Of a DNA stretch of 64,000 bases, positions 38,578 to 52,744 are shown piece after piece. The notes under the pieces are model-generated. The model saw nothing but the letters and a program-made list of their open reading frames with translations. It was not told where the DNA came from and searched no databases. Source of the stretch: Ichthyophthirius multifiliis (Eukaryota > Ciliophora > Oligohymenophorea > Hymenostomatida); contig NW_004085908.1 in assembly GCF_000220395.1 (NCBI RefSeq), positions 1-64,000 on the forward strand, written 5' to 3'. The translations under genes and the position numbers were made by a program. Each line of letters opens with the position of its first letter. Position 1 is the stretch's first letter.

Positions 38578-41500
38578 ATGTCCTAAAGTATCTAAAGTAG
38601 TGTACTTCGTGATTTCGGATTAGAATTAGGAATTTTCTGCATTTTTTCTCTTTTAGTCTCCACTCTAATTTTAATAAAAATAAAAGGTGATTTTTATTAA
38701 TTAGAGACATATTTTGCCACAAAAAACTGGCTTTTTATAAAAAAATCATCCCGTGTAGAAATATACGCTAAAATATTCAAATACATAATCATTTTTATGG
38801 TTTTATGGCCCTTACTAACTTTAATTGCATGGGGAACTTCTGTACTGTAATTAGCCTCATAGAAATCTTAAACTCAACTTTAAAATTAGATTCCAGGAAT
38901 AGCCATATTACTGATTGGAATCTGCCTTATATTATGGATGCTATCTATCCTTTAAATTAAATGGAATAATTTCTAAATGGGCAGATTTACTGCGATTCTA
39001 CTTTCTATAGGAACATTGTGTTTTTGGGCTTTTTAATTGATTTGTCTACTTTTAACTGATGATAAAATTTCGTATTTAAGTTTATAAATGCATTTTTTTT
39101 TATATTTTACATTTTTAGTTATTTTGGATTGTCAGCTGTTTTTTTAATGATTAATGCTTTTTTTGTTCTATTGATTGTTTTTATGTATTTTTCTAAAGAC
39201 TCTGCCACTATTAAGGATATTATAGACACTAACGTAGTTGAAGGAGATAATTTAAGTTAAGACAATGCTACTTCAATAGAAGCTCTTATAAATAAAGAAA
39301 CTTAAGATCCTAAATATCATCCTACAAAATCAGAAATACTAACTGTTTGTACAATTTTTAATGACATAAATAATATCTAGTCTACATCTTTAAGCGGAGG
39401 ACTATAATAAATATATTCTAAAAAAGTAAATATTTATATGAAAAATATTTTTTTTTATTTTTTTTTATAGACAACTTCTTAAAAAATAATAATTTTACTT
39501 GCTCTATATACTATATCTTTAGGAGTATTAGCTGCTTATTCTATAATAGTTTATAAATATACAAACGAAAATATATTAGGTCCAATAACTTCAGTAGCAG
39601 TTGTAGTTACAGATTTTTTATTACTTTTTATGATGCATATTAAATTAACAAACGGACCTGTAGAATTAACGTTACTTGTAATTGTAGTTAGAGCATGTTT
39701 GTTTGGTTTTGGAGGTGATAAATGGTTTATAGGATATTGTTTATTATATTTGATTTTAGGAATAGTTTTGAGTTTTCATATAGTGTAAATAATAAATATA
39801 TAAAACATTTAAACTAAAAAAATATAGAGATAACTAGTTACCAAAAAAAAAATTAAAAGGAATAAATTAAGCAGATGTGAAAACTTTTAAATAAAAAGTT
39901 TTTGGATTCGCATAAACTCCTGAATTTGTATAGGGATTTAATACTATAATATTTTCAATAATTATAATAAAACTATCTACAGGGAATAAACATAAAGACA
40001 TTCCTATAGAAGGTTTTAATGTTTATGGCAAAAATTATGATTTATGGATGTATGGATTGGCTTCTGTTTTATTTTTTTTCGTAGTACTCTTTTATATGTG
40101 TACTGTTAGAATTTATTAAAGGGAATTAAATGGAATTAGATCTAATTATAATAATGCTATGGTAGGTTAAAAATTGCCACTTTATTATTTATTTTTAAGT
40201 TTAAGTTATGGATTTCTTATATATTTTGGGGTTGTTTGGTATAATATAGAAGACGAGCCTTTAGTTATTTATACTTTCTTGTTTTTTCCTTTAATTTATG
40301 AATGTTTTTTAATTCTTTTTTTAAATTGGAAATTAAATGATTATAAAATTATTGCTAATATTACTGTAATATAAGTCAATTTTATTTTTATTATTATTAT
40401 TTTTTTGTTAAAAGGAATTTAATTTAAAAATCGATAAACTAAAAGAAAAATAATTCCTATAATAAAAAAAAAAATACGTTGCAAAATAAGTGGCTGAAAA
40501 ATATATAAAATAACAAAAACAAAATGAAAACAGTATTTTTTTTTTGTTAAACAAAAAAATAAAAAAAATTAAGATGATGGAATGGATAAATCAGTAGAAA
40601 ATGCATTAAAAGAATTAGAATAACAACTCAGATAAAACACTCCTAATGCCAAATTTAAAAATGAATAACTAATATTAAAAATCCAAGGCCAGAATAACAC
40701 AGGCGAATAACGAGAACTCATGGTTGAATGTTTTGAATCTAAATAAGATTAAATAATCGATTCTTATTAAAAATAAGAAGATTGGAGAAAATATGGATTG
40801 TCCTTTTTCTAAGCTTTTGTATAAAGGAAATTACTTTTTTCTGATTATAGAATAATATTTTCATGTATTTTTAATATATATTCTTATTTATTTATAAAAT
40901 AAAATAGTTATTACAATGATTTTACTTATGTTAGCTTATTCTTTTTGTGTATTTTTTACTTCAGATAGGTTTAATTTGGTAGGATTTACAATAAATATAT
41001 GTTTTCTTTCTTTTATTTTCATTTTTATGCCCATAAAGTAATATTTCGAAACTCTAGCAAAACCAAACTTTTAATAAATTTTATTGTTTCTTCTGGGTTT
41101 TACATTAAATTATGCATGGGGGTACTTCTATTATAATAATAAAATTAAAGATACAAACATTTAATAAAATCCAGCTGTATATTATTGCTTATATTTTGCA
41201 TTTTTAGTCCCTTGGTTACTTTCAGTAGTATTTGCAGTTTTTAAATATAAGTAAAAAAATATACAATAAGTTTATTAAAAAATATATTTAAAAATAATAA
41301 AAATAGGGAATTATAAGGAAAATTTAACACAATTACAAATATATTATTAATAATAAGTGCCTTAATTGTTTTTGGTAAATCTGGTTATTTAATATACGCA
41401 AGAGGGCTAGCAGTAGGTTTGTGTGTGATGGCATTTTGGTTTTTTTTTAACTATTTAATCCTAATATTTTACTTTTACAAAAGAAACAATAATTAATTAT

Positions 41501-44188
41501 CTTAAAGATGGAAAATAGCTACTATATCTCTTATAATTTCTTTTTGTTCTATAAGTTTAATTGTGGCCCTTGTTTTTGATGATTTTAATGATTTTTTGGG
41601 ATTTTCTATTAGCTATTTAATTTTAAACTCGATTTTGTTTGTTTATTCATTCTTTTTGATTTAAAAAGATTTACTCTAAAAATCTGAATAACCTCTATTT
41701 TCCTCACCTTGGGTTTTTCCTTTATTTAAATATGATATTAAATCTTAAACTATCAAAAATCATAGCAATCCATTTACTTTGTTCTTGCTTTCTTGTCTTT
41801 TTTTCCTTTTATGGTGTATTGCTTTTACTATATGGGTTTAACCTGTAATTTATTTATTTTTTAATATAAAAAGAATATTTAAAAAATAAAGGTAATCTTA
41901 GGCATTGCCGCATCCTGTTTAGTAGAAATATTCCTTTTTGGAATTATAATGTATATATCAACATGGGCTACATAATAATTAGGAAATTCAAGAATTAATA
42001 TAAATCAAGAAGTAATAAAGAAAGCTTGGCTTTAATCAAAAAAAACTTTTTTGGAAGGTAAAATTTCCGTAGATGTTAAAATGCTCAAAATTATTAATTT
42101 TTTAAGAAAGAAAAATATAGAAGATATGAAATATTAATGAATTTATAAAAACATCAACAGTAAAAAACAGTTATTATTATTTAGAACTTGCAGAGTTTTT
42201 CTAAGATTCTATCAAAGTGAAAAAAGCTGTACTGCTGCCTTTGTAGATGAAGTAAAAGTTATGATTCATTTCTAATTAAGTTTAATAGTAGGTTCCTTAG
42301 AAATAAAAGTAAATAAAATCAATATGATGCTTTTTTTATTTATATTTTTAGAGAAAGAAATAAAAGAATTTCTTAATTTTATTAATTATATGAAAAGTCA
42401 TTTAATTCTAATAGGTATAGATTTTGTTACTAAACCTGGATAAATAAGTATTGAAGATTAATATGATGACATTATGGATTAGTTTAACAACTTACCAACC
42501 ACTTAATAATCTGAAATAAGAAAACTTTAAGATAAATATTATTAGATTTTATAAGATAAAAAACGAGAAGATGAAGAACGTGCTAAAAAAGAAGAAGAAG
42601 CAAAAAAAAAAAGAGAAGAAGAACTTATTAATAAGATGAAATACATAGTATTTCCTTAAAAAATTGTAACAAATAAAAAAGAAATAATTAAAAAAATAAA
42701 AAAATATATAGGAAGTAAATGATATAATAAATAAACCTTTAAATGAAATATAAGATTCTCCTGCCAAGTATAAAATAATATTAGACCAATACATAAAATA
42801 GAATTAAAAATATACCGATTAAAATTTCAAAGCTGATAATAAATTACTAAGTAAAGACATGGCTTCTGAAACTTCCAAATGGCAACGTCCACCCACCGGT
42901 TGTGTTTTGTTTAAAGATGGAATATAACCAATGGATATAAGATAAGGATATATAGGAGATTGTTATTTTATGAGTGCAATTTCAGTTGTTGGAGAATCAA
43001 GAATTCAAGATATTTTTATGTGGAAAAATCCCGAATTCAACAAGTAAGCAATGGAAAACTGCGGAGCATATATAGTTAAATTTTATATAAATCAACAAAT
43101 AGTGTATATTATTGTTGATGATATTTTACCTTATGGAAGAAATGGAAAACTTTTACTCGGACAATCAGAAGACGAAAAAGAATTGTGGCCTGCTATTTTG
43201 GAAAAAGCGTATGCTAAATTATATGGAAATTACGAAAAAATAGAAGGAGGAAAAGTAAGTTATGTACTCTAAGAATTAACTGGAGGGCTTCCTGATGAAA
43301 TTGTACTTGAGTAATTCTAAGATAATATAGAAACTTTTTGGTAAAGTCTAGTCGATTATAAAAAATTAGTAATTAAAAAAAAAATCAAACAATAAATTAC
43401 ATATATAATAGGGATATATAATGGGATGTGGTAGTCCTGCACATGAATAAGGTGATAAAGCCTAAAGCTACGAAGGAATAGTATTCGGTCATGCTTATTG
43501 TATAATTGATGTTCGTGATTTAGATGGCAACAAGCTTTTATGTATCAGAAATCCACATGGAAACGGCGGTGCTGAATGGACAGGTGATTGGGGCGATAAT
43601 TCTTAAAAATGGAATTCTCGTTTAAAAAAACTTGTCAATGATTAATTTAAAGAAGACGGTAAATTTTGGATGAGCGTAAATGATTTTGTATATGAATTTC
43701 GTGCACTTTATTTATGTAGAATTTTCCAAGATTCAATATGGAAGCAAATATTTAATATAAAAGCTGAATGGAAAGAGGAAAAAGCTGCTGGATTGCCAAC
43801 TAAAAAAACGCCGAAAGCTTAAATGTAAAAAAATCCTCATTACGGAATTAAGGTGAATAAATAATGCGAAGTTTTTATTTCCTTGACTATTGAAAAATGT
43901 TAAGATAGGCTTACTGGACTTTATCCGATTTATTTTATAGTTCAAAAAAATGGAGGAAAAAGAGTTTCAAGAATTTCTTCAGAATTGCTAGTAGGAGGAT
44001 GCAAAGGACCGACTTAATTAAAAAATGCAACAGCTTCGGTCTTCTTAAAAGAATTTTCATATCCATATACTTTTAGTTTAATGTGCGCTACAATGGAAGT
44101 TGGAGGGGAGTCAGGATTTTCACTTTAAATTTATTGTACAGATAAAACTGCGGTAGTTATTGATGATTCGGAATTCGATGTGAAATGA
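38578..44188 (+). CDS. DEK1: DEK1-type transmembrane calpain (TML-calpain)
   Basis: Large membrane-anchored cysteine protease built like plant DEFECTIVE KERNEL 1. The first ~3.3 kb encode many hydrophobic helices; LTLIAWGTSVLQL and YFGLSAVFLMINAFFVLL parallel the first DEK1 segments. A cytosolic linker follows, ending in a charged helix (DEERAKKEEEAKKKREEE, near 42570-42620) like the DEK1 juxtamembrane coiled coil. The protease core then has catalytic Cys in QGYIGDCYFMSA (near 42945-42975), ELWPAILEKAYAKLYGNY, His in IVFGHAYCI and Asn in IRNPHG. A C2-like domain from about 43730 closes the protein at TGA 44186. The DEK1 laminin-G-like insert is not evident between coiled coil and protease. 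Introns are numerous, for example around 39080-39118, 39786-39830 and 43366-43410. Exact joins in the membrane part are not fully resolved, and one near 39080 leaves the frame off by a base. It converges on the zinc-finger gene. Confidence 0.92.
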
Positions 44189-44349
44189 ATATTTTAAAAT
44201 AGTTATTTATTTAATATTAATTATATTAGGATTTTTTTGTATTTAGATATAAATAGAAATTATTTATTTATTATATTATTTTATTTAAAACTAGTAAATA
44301 TTTATTTAAATTTATATTTTTTAATTTTTAAATAATTAATAATTTTAAT

Positions 44350-46959
44350 TCATTATTTTTATACAAAAACCATTTTCATGTCTAAATTTTTTTATTAACA
44401 AAAAGCTATGTGTCTTTTCCCAGCTTATTCGTTAAATTTTCTATCACAAAAAGGACATTTTATATAGTCGTTATATTCGTCTTTATAATTGGATTTTTGT
44501 TAGTTATTTCCTACTGCTGCTCTTAATTATTCACTTTATATTTTCCATTTAGATATTTTGTTTTTCTTATCGTCATTTTTTTCTTCTTTTTATTTTTTTT
44601 AAAGGAATTTTTTATGTTCATTATCTATAATTCTATGTTGTTAGGAGTTAAAAGTTTTTCTTTTTTCTTAAAATATTTTTTTGCAAACTTTTTCATGTAC
44701 TTATACTGATCCTTCAAAAAACTTCCTTCCGCAACCTTAAGAACATTCTACTAATAATTAAATTTTATCATTTTAATCAATACTATTATTTTTTTACTAT
44801 ACGTTATTGTAATTAATTTAATTATTATTTTTATTAATATTATTATCATTATTATTTTCAATAATACTATTATTAACAATGCATTAATTAATAATACTTT
44901 AATCATTATTAGTTTAATTATTTTTAATATTATCACCGATAGTTTCTTAATTATAAATACTATTATTATTTTTAATATTATTATGACTATTATTATTACT
45001 TTTAATAACATTTTTATTATTATTAATTAAGCTATTATTATTATTAATTATGCTATTATTATAATTGTTAATACTATTACTATAATTACAGCTATTATTA
45101 TTTTTAAAACTATTATTATCATAATTATCAAAACTATCATTATTATATTTAATGTAACTACTGTTATTTTCCAAATAACCTTTTCTTATACAACTTTGAC
45201 CAATTTCTTACTTATTTTTAACTGTTGTATTTGAATTGTTTACTAAAATAGTATTTTAATTTATTTTTTAAACAGTAATATCACCTTCATTATTAACATT
45301 TTCTTAATCTCTTTTTTATAAATTTAATAAATGTTTTTCATTTATTTTCTAAAAAGTAAATAATATTATATCTTTGTTTCCCAAAGTATCTTCTTCTTAC
45401 TCTTTTTCATTTTCATAAAAAGTATATTCTTGATTTTTTTCTTTTTTTAAATCATTTTTGATTTATTCATTAATCTTTAATTAATCTTTTTTTATTAAAT
45501 TAGTTTCTAGCATATATTTTTTTTAAAAATTATTTTCAATTTCTTAATTATCATACTAAGCACCAGCACTATTAAACCTACCTGTACAAACCGCATCTTC
45601 TATATCTTATTTTTCAACAATTTCCATTCCATTTATTTATATTTCATTATTTTAATCTTCTATGTCATTAATTTCTTTATTATTTTCGGTTTCCAAAAGT
45701 GCGATATTGATTTTTTGATTTTTTTAAGTTTACATGTCATTTTTAATTCTATGATTTAAATTTTATAGAACTTCTTTTGGGTTATTTTTATTTTCTAAAT
45801 TTTTTACTTTCTATTAATTTTTTTCTTAAGAAATATTACTTCCTTATTTAATTTTTGATTCTTAAATTCTAATTTTATTCTAAGAAGAAATAGAACCGGA
45901 AATTTTTTATTTCTATTCAGATTAACATTACATATCATTTATTTGATTTTTATTCTCTATTTTTTTCATTGATAATTATTATATATTACTTCTTTTATTC
46001 TTACCATCTAAGCTTTATCTTTATACAAATTTAAAATGTATTTATTATTATTGAAATTTATTATCTAATTTTTTAATATTATCGATTGATTTCAATCTAA
46101 ACGACGTGATTTCTTCATTTGAATCATTAGTTTTTTTATTAAATAATCTATCATTATGTAAAGAAGGAGATTTCCTATCAATATGGCCTTATTAAAAAAT
46201 AATTCTTTTAACAATAGGAGGTTTTTGGTATGTTTTGGCACAGAAATTTTATTATTATTATTATTAATTTTTTTGTATTTAAAATTATTATTAATTTTTA
46301 TTCAATATTAATGTTTTTTCTAAATTTAATTTTTATTCAGTATTTTATAATTATTCTTTTTATCTTCTTTCACTTTATTAGCTATAATCTGTATTTTTCG
46401 AAGAAGATCTCACTTTTCTTTACAAGAAGCATTATTACTATCCAATTTTATTTATTTAATTAATTTAATTTCTATCTTTTACCTATGTATCAAATACTTT
46501 TGGTTTAGTAGTAAATAATTTCGTATGTACTTTCGTATTTTTATTCTATCCCTTTAAATTTAAGTCCGATTCCTATTTATCTACGTTATTATCTAATACT
46601 TTTTCTGTACTTATATTGTTTCTATTTAAAGGTGATTTTACCCTACTTTTTTAATTTGGAGTATATTATTAATTAATTAGATTTATTGGAGATAAACTAA
46701 TTTTTTCAATTTAAGTCCTTGGTAATTTATATATTTATTATTAAACGGAATTAATATCTTTAATTTAGTGAATGTTTATTTCTTGTTACTTTTTTGGAAG
46801 AGATTTGTTTTGCTAGCTATTAGTATATTTAGTAGTTATAAACTCATTATCTTAAATTTCTTTGCCTTTTTGCTCGTTGTTTTTTAATTAATATTTTTAT
46901 TATAGTTATTATAATTAGGTTTAAGCTCTATTTAATAATTGTTGATTTAAATTTTGCAT
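44350..46959 (-). CDS. C2HC zinc-finger (ZC2HC1-like) protein with Asn/Gln-rich N-terminus
   Basis: An unbroken frame of 870 codons from MQNLNQQLLNRAQTQLQQ to TGA. The C-terminal ~130 residues hold two C2HC-type fingers: CSQGCGRKFFEGSVQVHEKVC and IKCPFCDRKFNEQAGKRHIAFC, the ZC2HC1/FAM164 pattern. Upstream is basic and S/P/N-rich (SLSPINLINQ, SRVKSPLNRNN). A striking asparagine tract built on AAT/AAC repeats lies at about 44770-45170. ZC2HC1 proteins are poorly characterised; the family is widespread in ciliated organisms. No intron or frame break was seen, which is notable for a gene this AT-rich. Confidence 0.82.
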
Positions 46960-47599
46960 TTTTTATCTTTTTATTTTTTTAATTTTTTTTTTAATCTAAA
47001 TTTATTCCCCACAAAAAACAATAATAGTAAATTAATATATTTTAATTAAAAAAAAAATATTATAATTAAAAACAAAAATGAGTTTCTATTAATCCTTAAT
47101 TATATTATTAATAAAAATTATTCTTTAGATAAAAATTTCTAACTTAAAAATAAATAAATAATAATAGATAAATTTATTAGGAAAAAAAAAAAAAAGACAA
47201 AATATCTTACATAAATATTGTTTTAAATAATTATTTATAAAAACTAAAATAGTTGCATATAAGTATTTTTTATTTTAATAATTTTTTTAAAAAATACAAT
47301 TTGATAGTTAGTATATTTATGTAAAGAAACAATATAATTATTGATATATTTTAATTAAAATAATTCTGTTTAATATAATTTATACATATATAGTTACAAC
47401 AAAAAATTCGAAACTTTATTAATATATTTACCTTTTTATATTTTTTATATTTAATTCATATTCTTTATCAATTAAAAATATAACCTAATTTAAAAAAAAA
47501 ATATATAGAAAAAGTTAATATAATATAATATAATTTTACAATTATCTTCATAATATTTATTTTTATTAATTTAATTCTACAATAATTATTAATTATTAA
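46960..47599. other. AT-rich spacer, possibly containing the GCP 3' end
   Basis: A/T-dominated sequence between two minus-strand genes. Because TGA is rare here, the downstream gene's frame could continue into this stretch as far as about 47380. Nothing else is recognisable. Confidence 0.4.
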
Positions 47600-50268
47600 A
47601 AAACTTTAATTAAACTTATTTTAAACTTTCATCTATTCGTTTTATTTCTCCGATTTAAACGTTTTCATCTAAACTTTCGATAGTTTCAATCCTAATAACC
47701 AAATAATAAAACTAATTAGCACATTATAAAATGCTATCTATAATTTAATAAATATTTTATGTTTTTTTGGTCAAATAACACTCCTATGCAATTTACTTTA
47801 AATATTCAATATGTAAATCAATAATTTTCTAAAAGTTTAATTATTTATTTATTTAGGATAGAAATTTATTTGTATTTTATTAAATGATTAAAATAAAAGT
47901 TTAAAATTAAAGTTTATTTAAAAAATCTAACATCTTATATTAAAGAATACACATTTATTATTTCAACTCATTTTAATCTTAAATTAATTAATTTTCATTT
48001 AAAACTTTCCTTGAAGTTTTTTTTATATAATGACTATTATATTTTTATATAAATGATATAAATAAAAAAATAATAAATTACTTTTTATATGTTAATGAAA
48101 AATACGCTTTTTTTAACAAAAGTAAATATTTAAATATATGATTATAAAAAAATAAAGATTCTTAATTAAATATTATATTTAATGGATATTCTATCTTTAT
48201 TTTTTTAAAATTTACATATTATATATTATTGGAAATATTAATAATTTTACATTAAAATTTATTTATATTAATGATTTCTTTTCTTCAATTTATAAGGAAA
48301 ATATTTCTTATAAATTCCTAATATTGGCTTTTTTAGTTTTTAAAAATTATAAACTTTCTTAGAAATGGCTATTTATGTCATATTTTTCTATATTTTTAAA
48401 AAAGTTTTCTAAAAATTAAATAGAGAAAAAAGAATTTTCCATAAAATAAATTTCTCTAAAAACTTAAAAATAAGATAATAATCCATATTTATCAAAAAAA
48501 AATTCTCCTAGTACTTAATTTACATTATTTTCGAATTTTTCAATGATATTTTTTAATTATAAATCAAAAATTTTCTTAAACTAATAATTATATTCGTATT
48601 ATTAAATTTAACTTTTATAATTATTTTATTCTAATTCAGATTATATTTTTTAAGTTTTTTCAGTAATTTAATCATTTTAAAGGTAAAAAATATTATTTTA
48701 ATCATATTTTTTATCCAAAACTTAATCAATGTTATCTTCTTATTAAATGCTTATTTTATTATTTTGCAATTATTCAAAATTTTCTTAAAATATACTTGAG
48801 ATTTTCATATTTTTTAATATTTTTTTATTTTATTAAGTAACTTAATTTTATTAATTCTCTTTTTTTTATTTATATATTTAACAATATTCTTATATTTTGT
48901 ACATTTCTTCTTTAACTAAAATCTCAAATTGTTCTTTAAAATTATCAATATCAAGCTTTTTTTTAGTATATATATAAAAGTTATTTTTTCAAAAATAAAC
49001 AAAAATAATAATAGTATATATTTTTCATAAAATATTAATTACATTTTAACTCATATTACTACTAAAATGATATTGATTTAATATATATCTAATTACTCTT
49101 ACATTTTTTCCAATTTAAAGAATAGTTTATTAATGGTTTTTCAAAAAAACTGGGCATATATATTATTCCTATATTTATAAAAAATAAAATAAAAATTATT
49201 TAAAAAAAAATACATCAATCATTCTAATAGTAAATTCACTAATCCATTCAATTTTATGATCAGTGAGTTATTTTTTATTGTTTTTAATAAAAAGTTCATT
49301 AAATTAGTCTTTAAAAAAGCTCCCATTAAGCCAATTATTGACAATATTTAAATAAGGACTCACACAAGTAATAAAGAGTTCGCATTTTTCTTAATATTAG
49401 TTTTCATTATCTATTAAAAAATAAATAAAATCTAGTAATTTTGTAGAAATAAATGCATTTTTTTCCTCTTATAGTATTTTTTTATTCGAAATTTATAAAA
49501 TTTCATCAAGTGAATTTTCAGCTTCTTTTAATTTCATTTAATATTTTTTTAAATTTTTATAAATTTCAATAAGTGTTATTGTTTTGTTAATTAAATATTT
49601 AAAATTCTCATTTAAAGATTATAAAATCTCACTATAACTTATTACTCCAGATTAAAATAAAAATACCAAATAAATATTATCCACAAACTTTTAAAAATCA
49701 TCAAAAAAAGTTTCCAATTTTGATAAAAAGGACATGAGAACAAGCGATATATTTTCATTTTTAAACATTTTTTTTACAAATTTCATCTTGACAGACTAAT
49801 TGGCGAACTATAGACAGTAAAAAATCATTTTTTCTAATGCAAAAGGGCTTAAATGTGCTACTTGTACCTTTTTTATTAATTAAAAAGTCATTTTTTATTC
49901 ATCAAAAGAGAATGTTTGGTTCGCAAAACCTTGTAAAGTTAGTAATATGTCCTATATTATTTACCTTTCGCTTTTGATCGTATAAATATTATGATGTAAA
50001 CATAAATCTTATTTTAAGTGTTATTCAAAAATTTATGATATAGAATTTGGTTCTTTGAAATATTCGGAATTTTAGTATATTTTTTAAGGAATACTATTAA
50101 ATTAATTTTAGTTATTATTTTATTCATAGTTTAGTAAAAATTAATCAAAAGAACGCTTTTGTAAAGCTGATTTATTCAAAAGAGTTAAATTTATAATAGT
50201 TCGATTTTAAAATAAAGTTTAATTATAAGAATTATTATTTTTGTTTTCTGAAATATAGTTTTAAGATA

Positions 50269-50304
<36 letters not shown>

Positions 50305-51026
50305 TTTCTTAAGATTTTTTATCTCTTTAAATTATTTCTTCTTTTTATATCTTAACTTATTTATCATTTTTATTTATTTTATCTTGATGTTCATGTTCAT
50401 CTTCATATTCATCTTAATTTTCTTCATCATCTTCATATTCTTCCTCTTCTGTTGAAGTTTCGAAATGCCAATCTTCATCATATTATTTTTATTATTATTA
50501 ATTTATATTTTAATATTTTTAGTTTATTTATTATATTTATTATTGTTAATTAATATCTTAATAACTGCTATATAATCCTTATATAGGATTGTTTGACATT
50601 AAAAGTAAAAATTATAAAATTGAATAGTTTACTTCAGGGTTTTCTTATTTTAATTTTATTTTTTAAAATTTATCTATTAAATTTCCTAATTTTTATGCTT
50701 TTAATTCTTATGAATGAATTATTAATTTTTCTTTTAATCTTATATTAATAAACATATGGTTTTTTTATTTTATTTATATTTACCCTTCTATTTCTCTTAA
50801 TACTTTAAATTTATTTGTTGATAAATATTTATGATTTTTTAAATTTGAATAAATAAATTAATATTTTATATCAAAATTATCTTAACTTTCCTATTTTTTT
50901 ATTTTTGGATTTACATATATTTTTAATTACATTAAATGAAGATAATAAAGTGATTAATTTTTTTATTAAAAATTATATTTGGATTTCGTTTCTTTATTTA
51001 TATTATGATTCTGCTTTCGAATTCAT
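47600..51026 (-). CDS. Gamma-tubulin complex protein, GCP5-like (Spc97/98 family)
   Basis: A gamma-tubulin ring complex component that nucleates microtubules, in ciliates mainly at basal bodies. The start is MNSKAESQYKQRNEIQIQFL at 51026. The N-terminal part has LLLMSNNPIQGLY and DEDWHFETSTEEEEYEDDEE, equivalent to GCP5 LLCLSDSPTNS and the acidic DWGKYL region. Next come NRTIINLTLLNKSALQKRS, AHLSPFALEKMIFYC and SPYLNIVNNWLNGSFFKD, the family's PYL..V.EW...G...D motif. The C-terminal gamma-tubulin-binding domain is helical and more divergent. Short introns lie near 50910 and 50780. A glutamine tract made entirely of TAA codons is at 50268-50301. The 3' end is uncertain by a couple of hundred bases. 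Confidence 0.75.
50268..50301 (-). repeat. ATT/TAA trinucleotide repeat encoding poly-Gln
   Basis: About eleven ATT units on the plus strand. In the GCP5 reading frame they read as consecutive TAA codons, which mean Gln in this code, following the sequence KSQEN. A length-variable coding microsatellite. Confidence 0.85.
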
Positions 51027-51464
51027 GTTTTTTTTTGTTTTTAATTATTTAAATTTAAAAAATATTCTTGAATAAATTATATAGCATAAATATAATATAA
51101 ATAATTTACAATACACATTTTTAATATAAAAAATGAAATATATTTAAACATTTTAAATAATCTAAATCGAATTTATGAAAAAATAATATAGTTTAGATTA
51201 AATTAATCATAAAAAATATAATAATCATAAAATATTATACTATTTATATATAAATAATAGTCAATTTTCTTATTTTTTTATTAAAATAATTTTATTTAAT
51301 TAATAAATAATTTTTTTATGTTTAAAAAAATATATTTTTTAAATAAAAAATATATATAAATATCCTTAATATTTTGATTTTGTTTTTGTTTTTTGAATTA
51401 ATATTGAATAAAAAAAATTCGTTATTTAGAAATATATTATTAAAAGAAATATTTTATATTTAAA
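51027..51464. other. AT-rich divergent intergenic region
   Basis: 438 bases between two divergently oriented genes. It should contain both promoters. No discrete motif stands out from the A/T background. Confidence 0.6.
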
Positions 51465-52634
51465 ATGATTAAAAAACAACTAATTAAATCTTAAGAGAAG
51501 CAATATGATTTCGAATGCTTTTTAATAAGGCAAAATAAAAATAAAATCTAATAAATTAGACCCCAAATAAAATTTTCGTAGCCAATAAGTTAACAAAATG
51601 AAGAATAATACGAATAAATTTATCATATTAATAGTTACAGTATTGATTATTATAATAATGAAAATAAAAGCAAAAGAAAATTATTCGAAAATAAATAATT
51701 TAAAAGTAGAAGTTAATTATTAGAAGAATTATCATTATAAAAATCCAAATAATACAATAGCTTAAATTTAAGTTATTTAAGTTAAAATGAAAGTAATTAA
51801 AAAATTTTAAATAAATAAATGAGAAAATAATCATCTTGAAAAGGAAAAAACTAATTATATAATTGTAAAATTGTAAAAAAAAATTAAATAAAAAATGTTT
51901 TTTTTCAAAAATAAAACATTTTTTTTTTTAAAAAAAAACAAGTAAATATGTTAAATGATTCAAATAAATATAATTAAAATTTAAACTAATAATTAATATT
52001 TTAAGAAATAAAAATTAAAGAAAGCATGATTTACAAAAATACATATAAACTAATTCAAAAATTAGATTAATCTAATAAAAATAACTTAAAAGTAATAATT
52101 TAAGCTAAATAATAGGAATAAGAAGCACTATTAAAAGACATGAAGAAATTATTATATTAACTTCATAAATATAAATCTTTGTATTATTAAACTTTAAATT
52201 AGGTTAATGATATTATTTATAATCAATAATAAAATTCAAAACAATAAGTAGCTGAAAGTGAATTAATTAATTCATAATATAATTCAGTTAGTATAAATAA
52301 TTCAAGTCAATATTATTAAACCAATAATGAAAAATAAAAAAATTATCTTTAAAAAAGCATGTAAATTTATTATTATAATTTTTAAACAAAAAATATATTT
52401 AATAATTAAAAAGTGATAATTGTTCTTAAAAAGTATAAAAAAATATAAATCAAGAATAGATATAAATTTAAATACTAAAAAATAATTAAAAATAAACATA
52501 AAAATCTCAAATATAAATAAAAAAATCTAACTTGGTACTTTTAAAAAATGTATAATAATTAATAAATAATCAACTAAAAAATTGAAATAAAAAAATTATT
52601 ATTTATTCAAAATAATAATAATAAAATTAAATGA
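51465..52634 (+). CDS. Hypothetical Gln/Asn-rich coiled-coil protein, 339 residues
   Basis: Begins MIKKQLIKSQEKQYDFECFL. A 150-base intron at 51793-51942 joins two exons of 328 and 692 bases, giving exactly 340 codons. The second half contains heptad-like helices (QEALLKDMKKLLYQLHKYKS) within a Q/N-rich, Lys-rich background. No domain recognised. The clean splice arithmetic supports a real gene; the last ~100 residues are so A-rich that the 3' end is less certain. Confidence 0.6.
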
Positions 52635-52744
52635 ATAAAAAAAAAATAATAACAATATAAAAATTATATATAAAAAAAAATATTTATATATGTACAAACT
52701 AAATATTTATTTATAACCTATAAATATTTATTAATAAAAAAAAT

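Noticed and set aside
43051-43272. A separate 73-residue protein
   Set aside because: It lies inside the calpain protease core in frame and is part of that gene.
46230-46463. Hydrophobic plus-strand ORF (MFWHRNF...)
   Set aside because: It is the complement of the Asn/Gln/Lys-rich part of the zinc-finger gene; AT-rich coding DNA read backwards gives Phe/Ile-rich frames.
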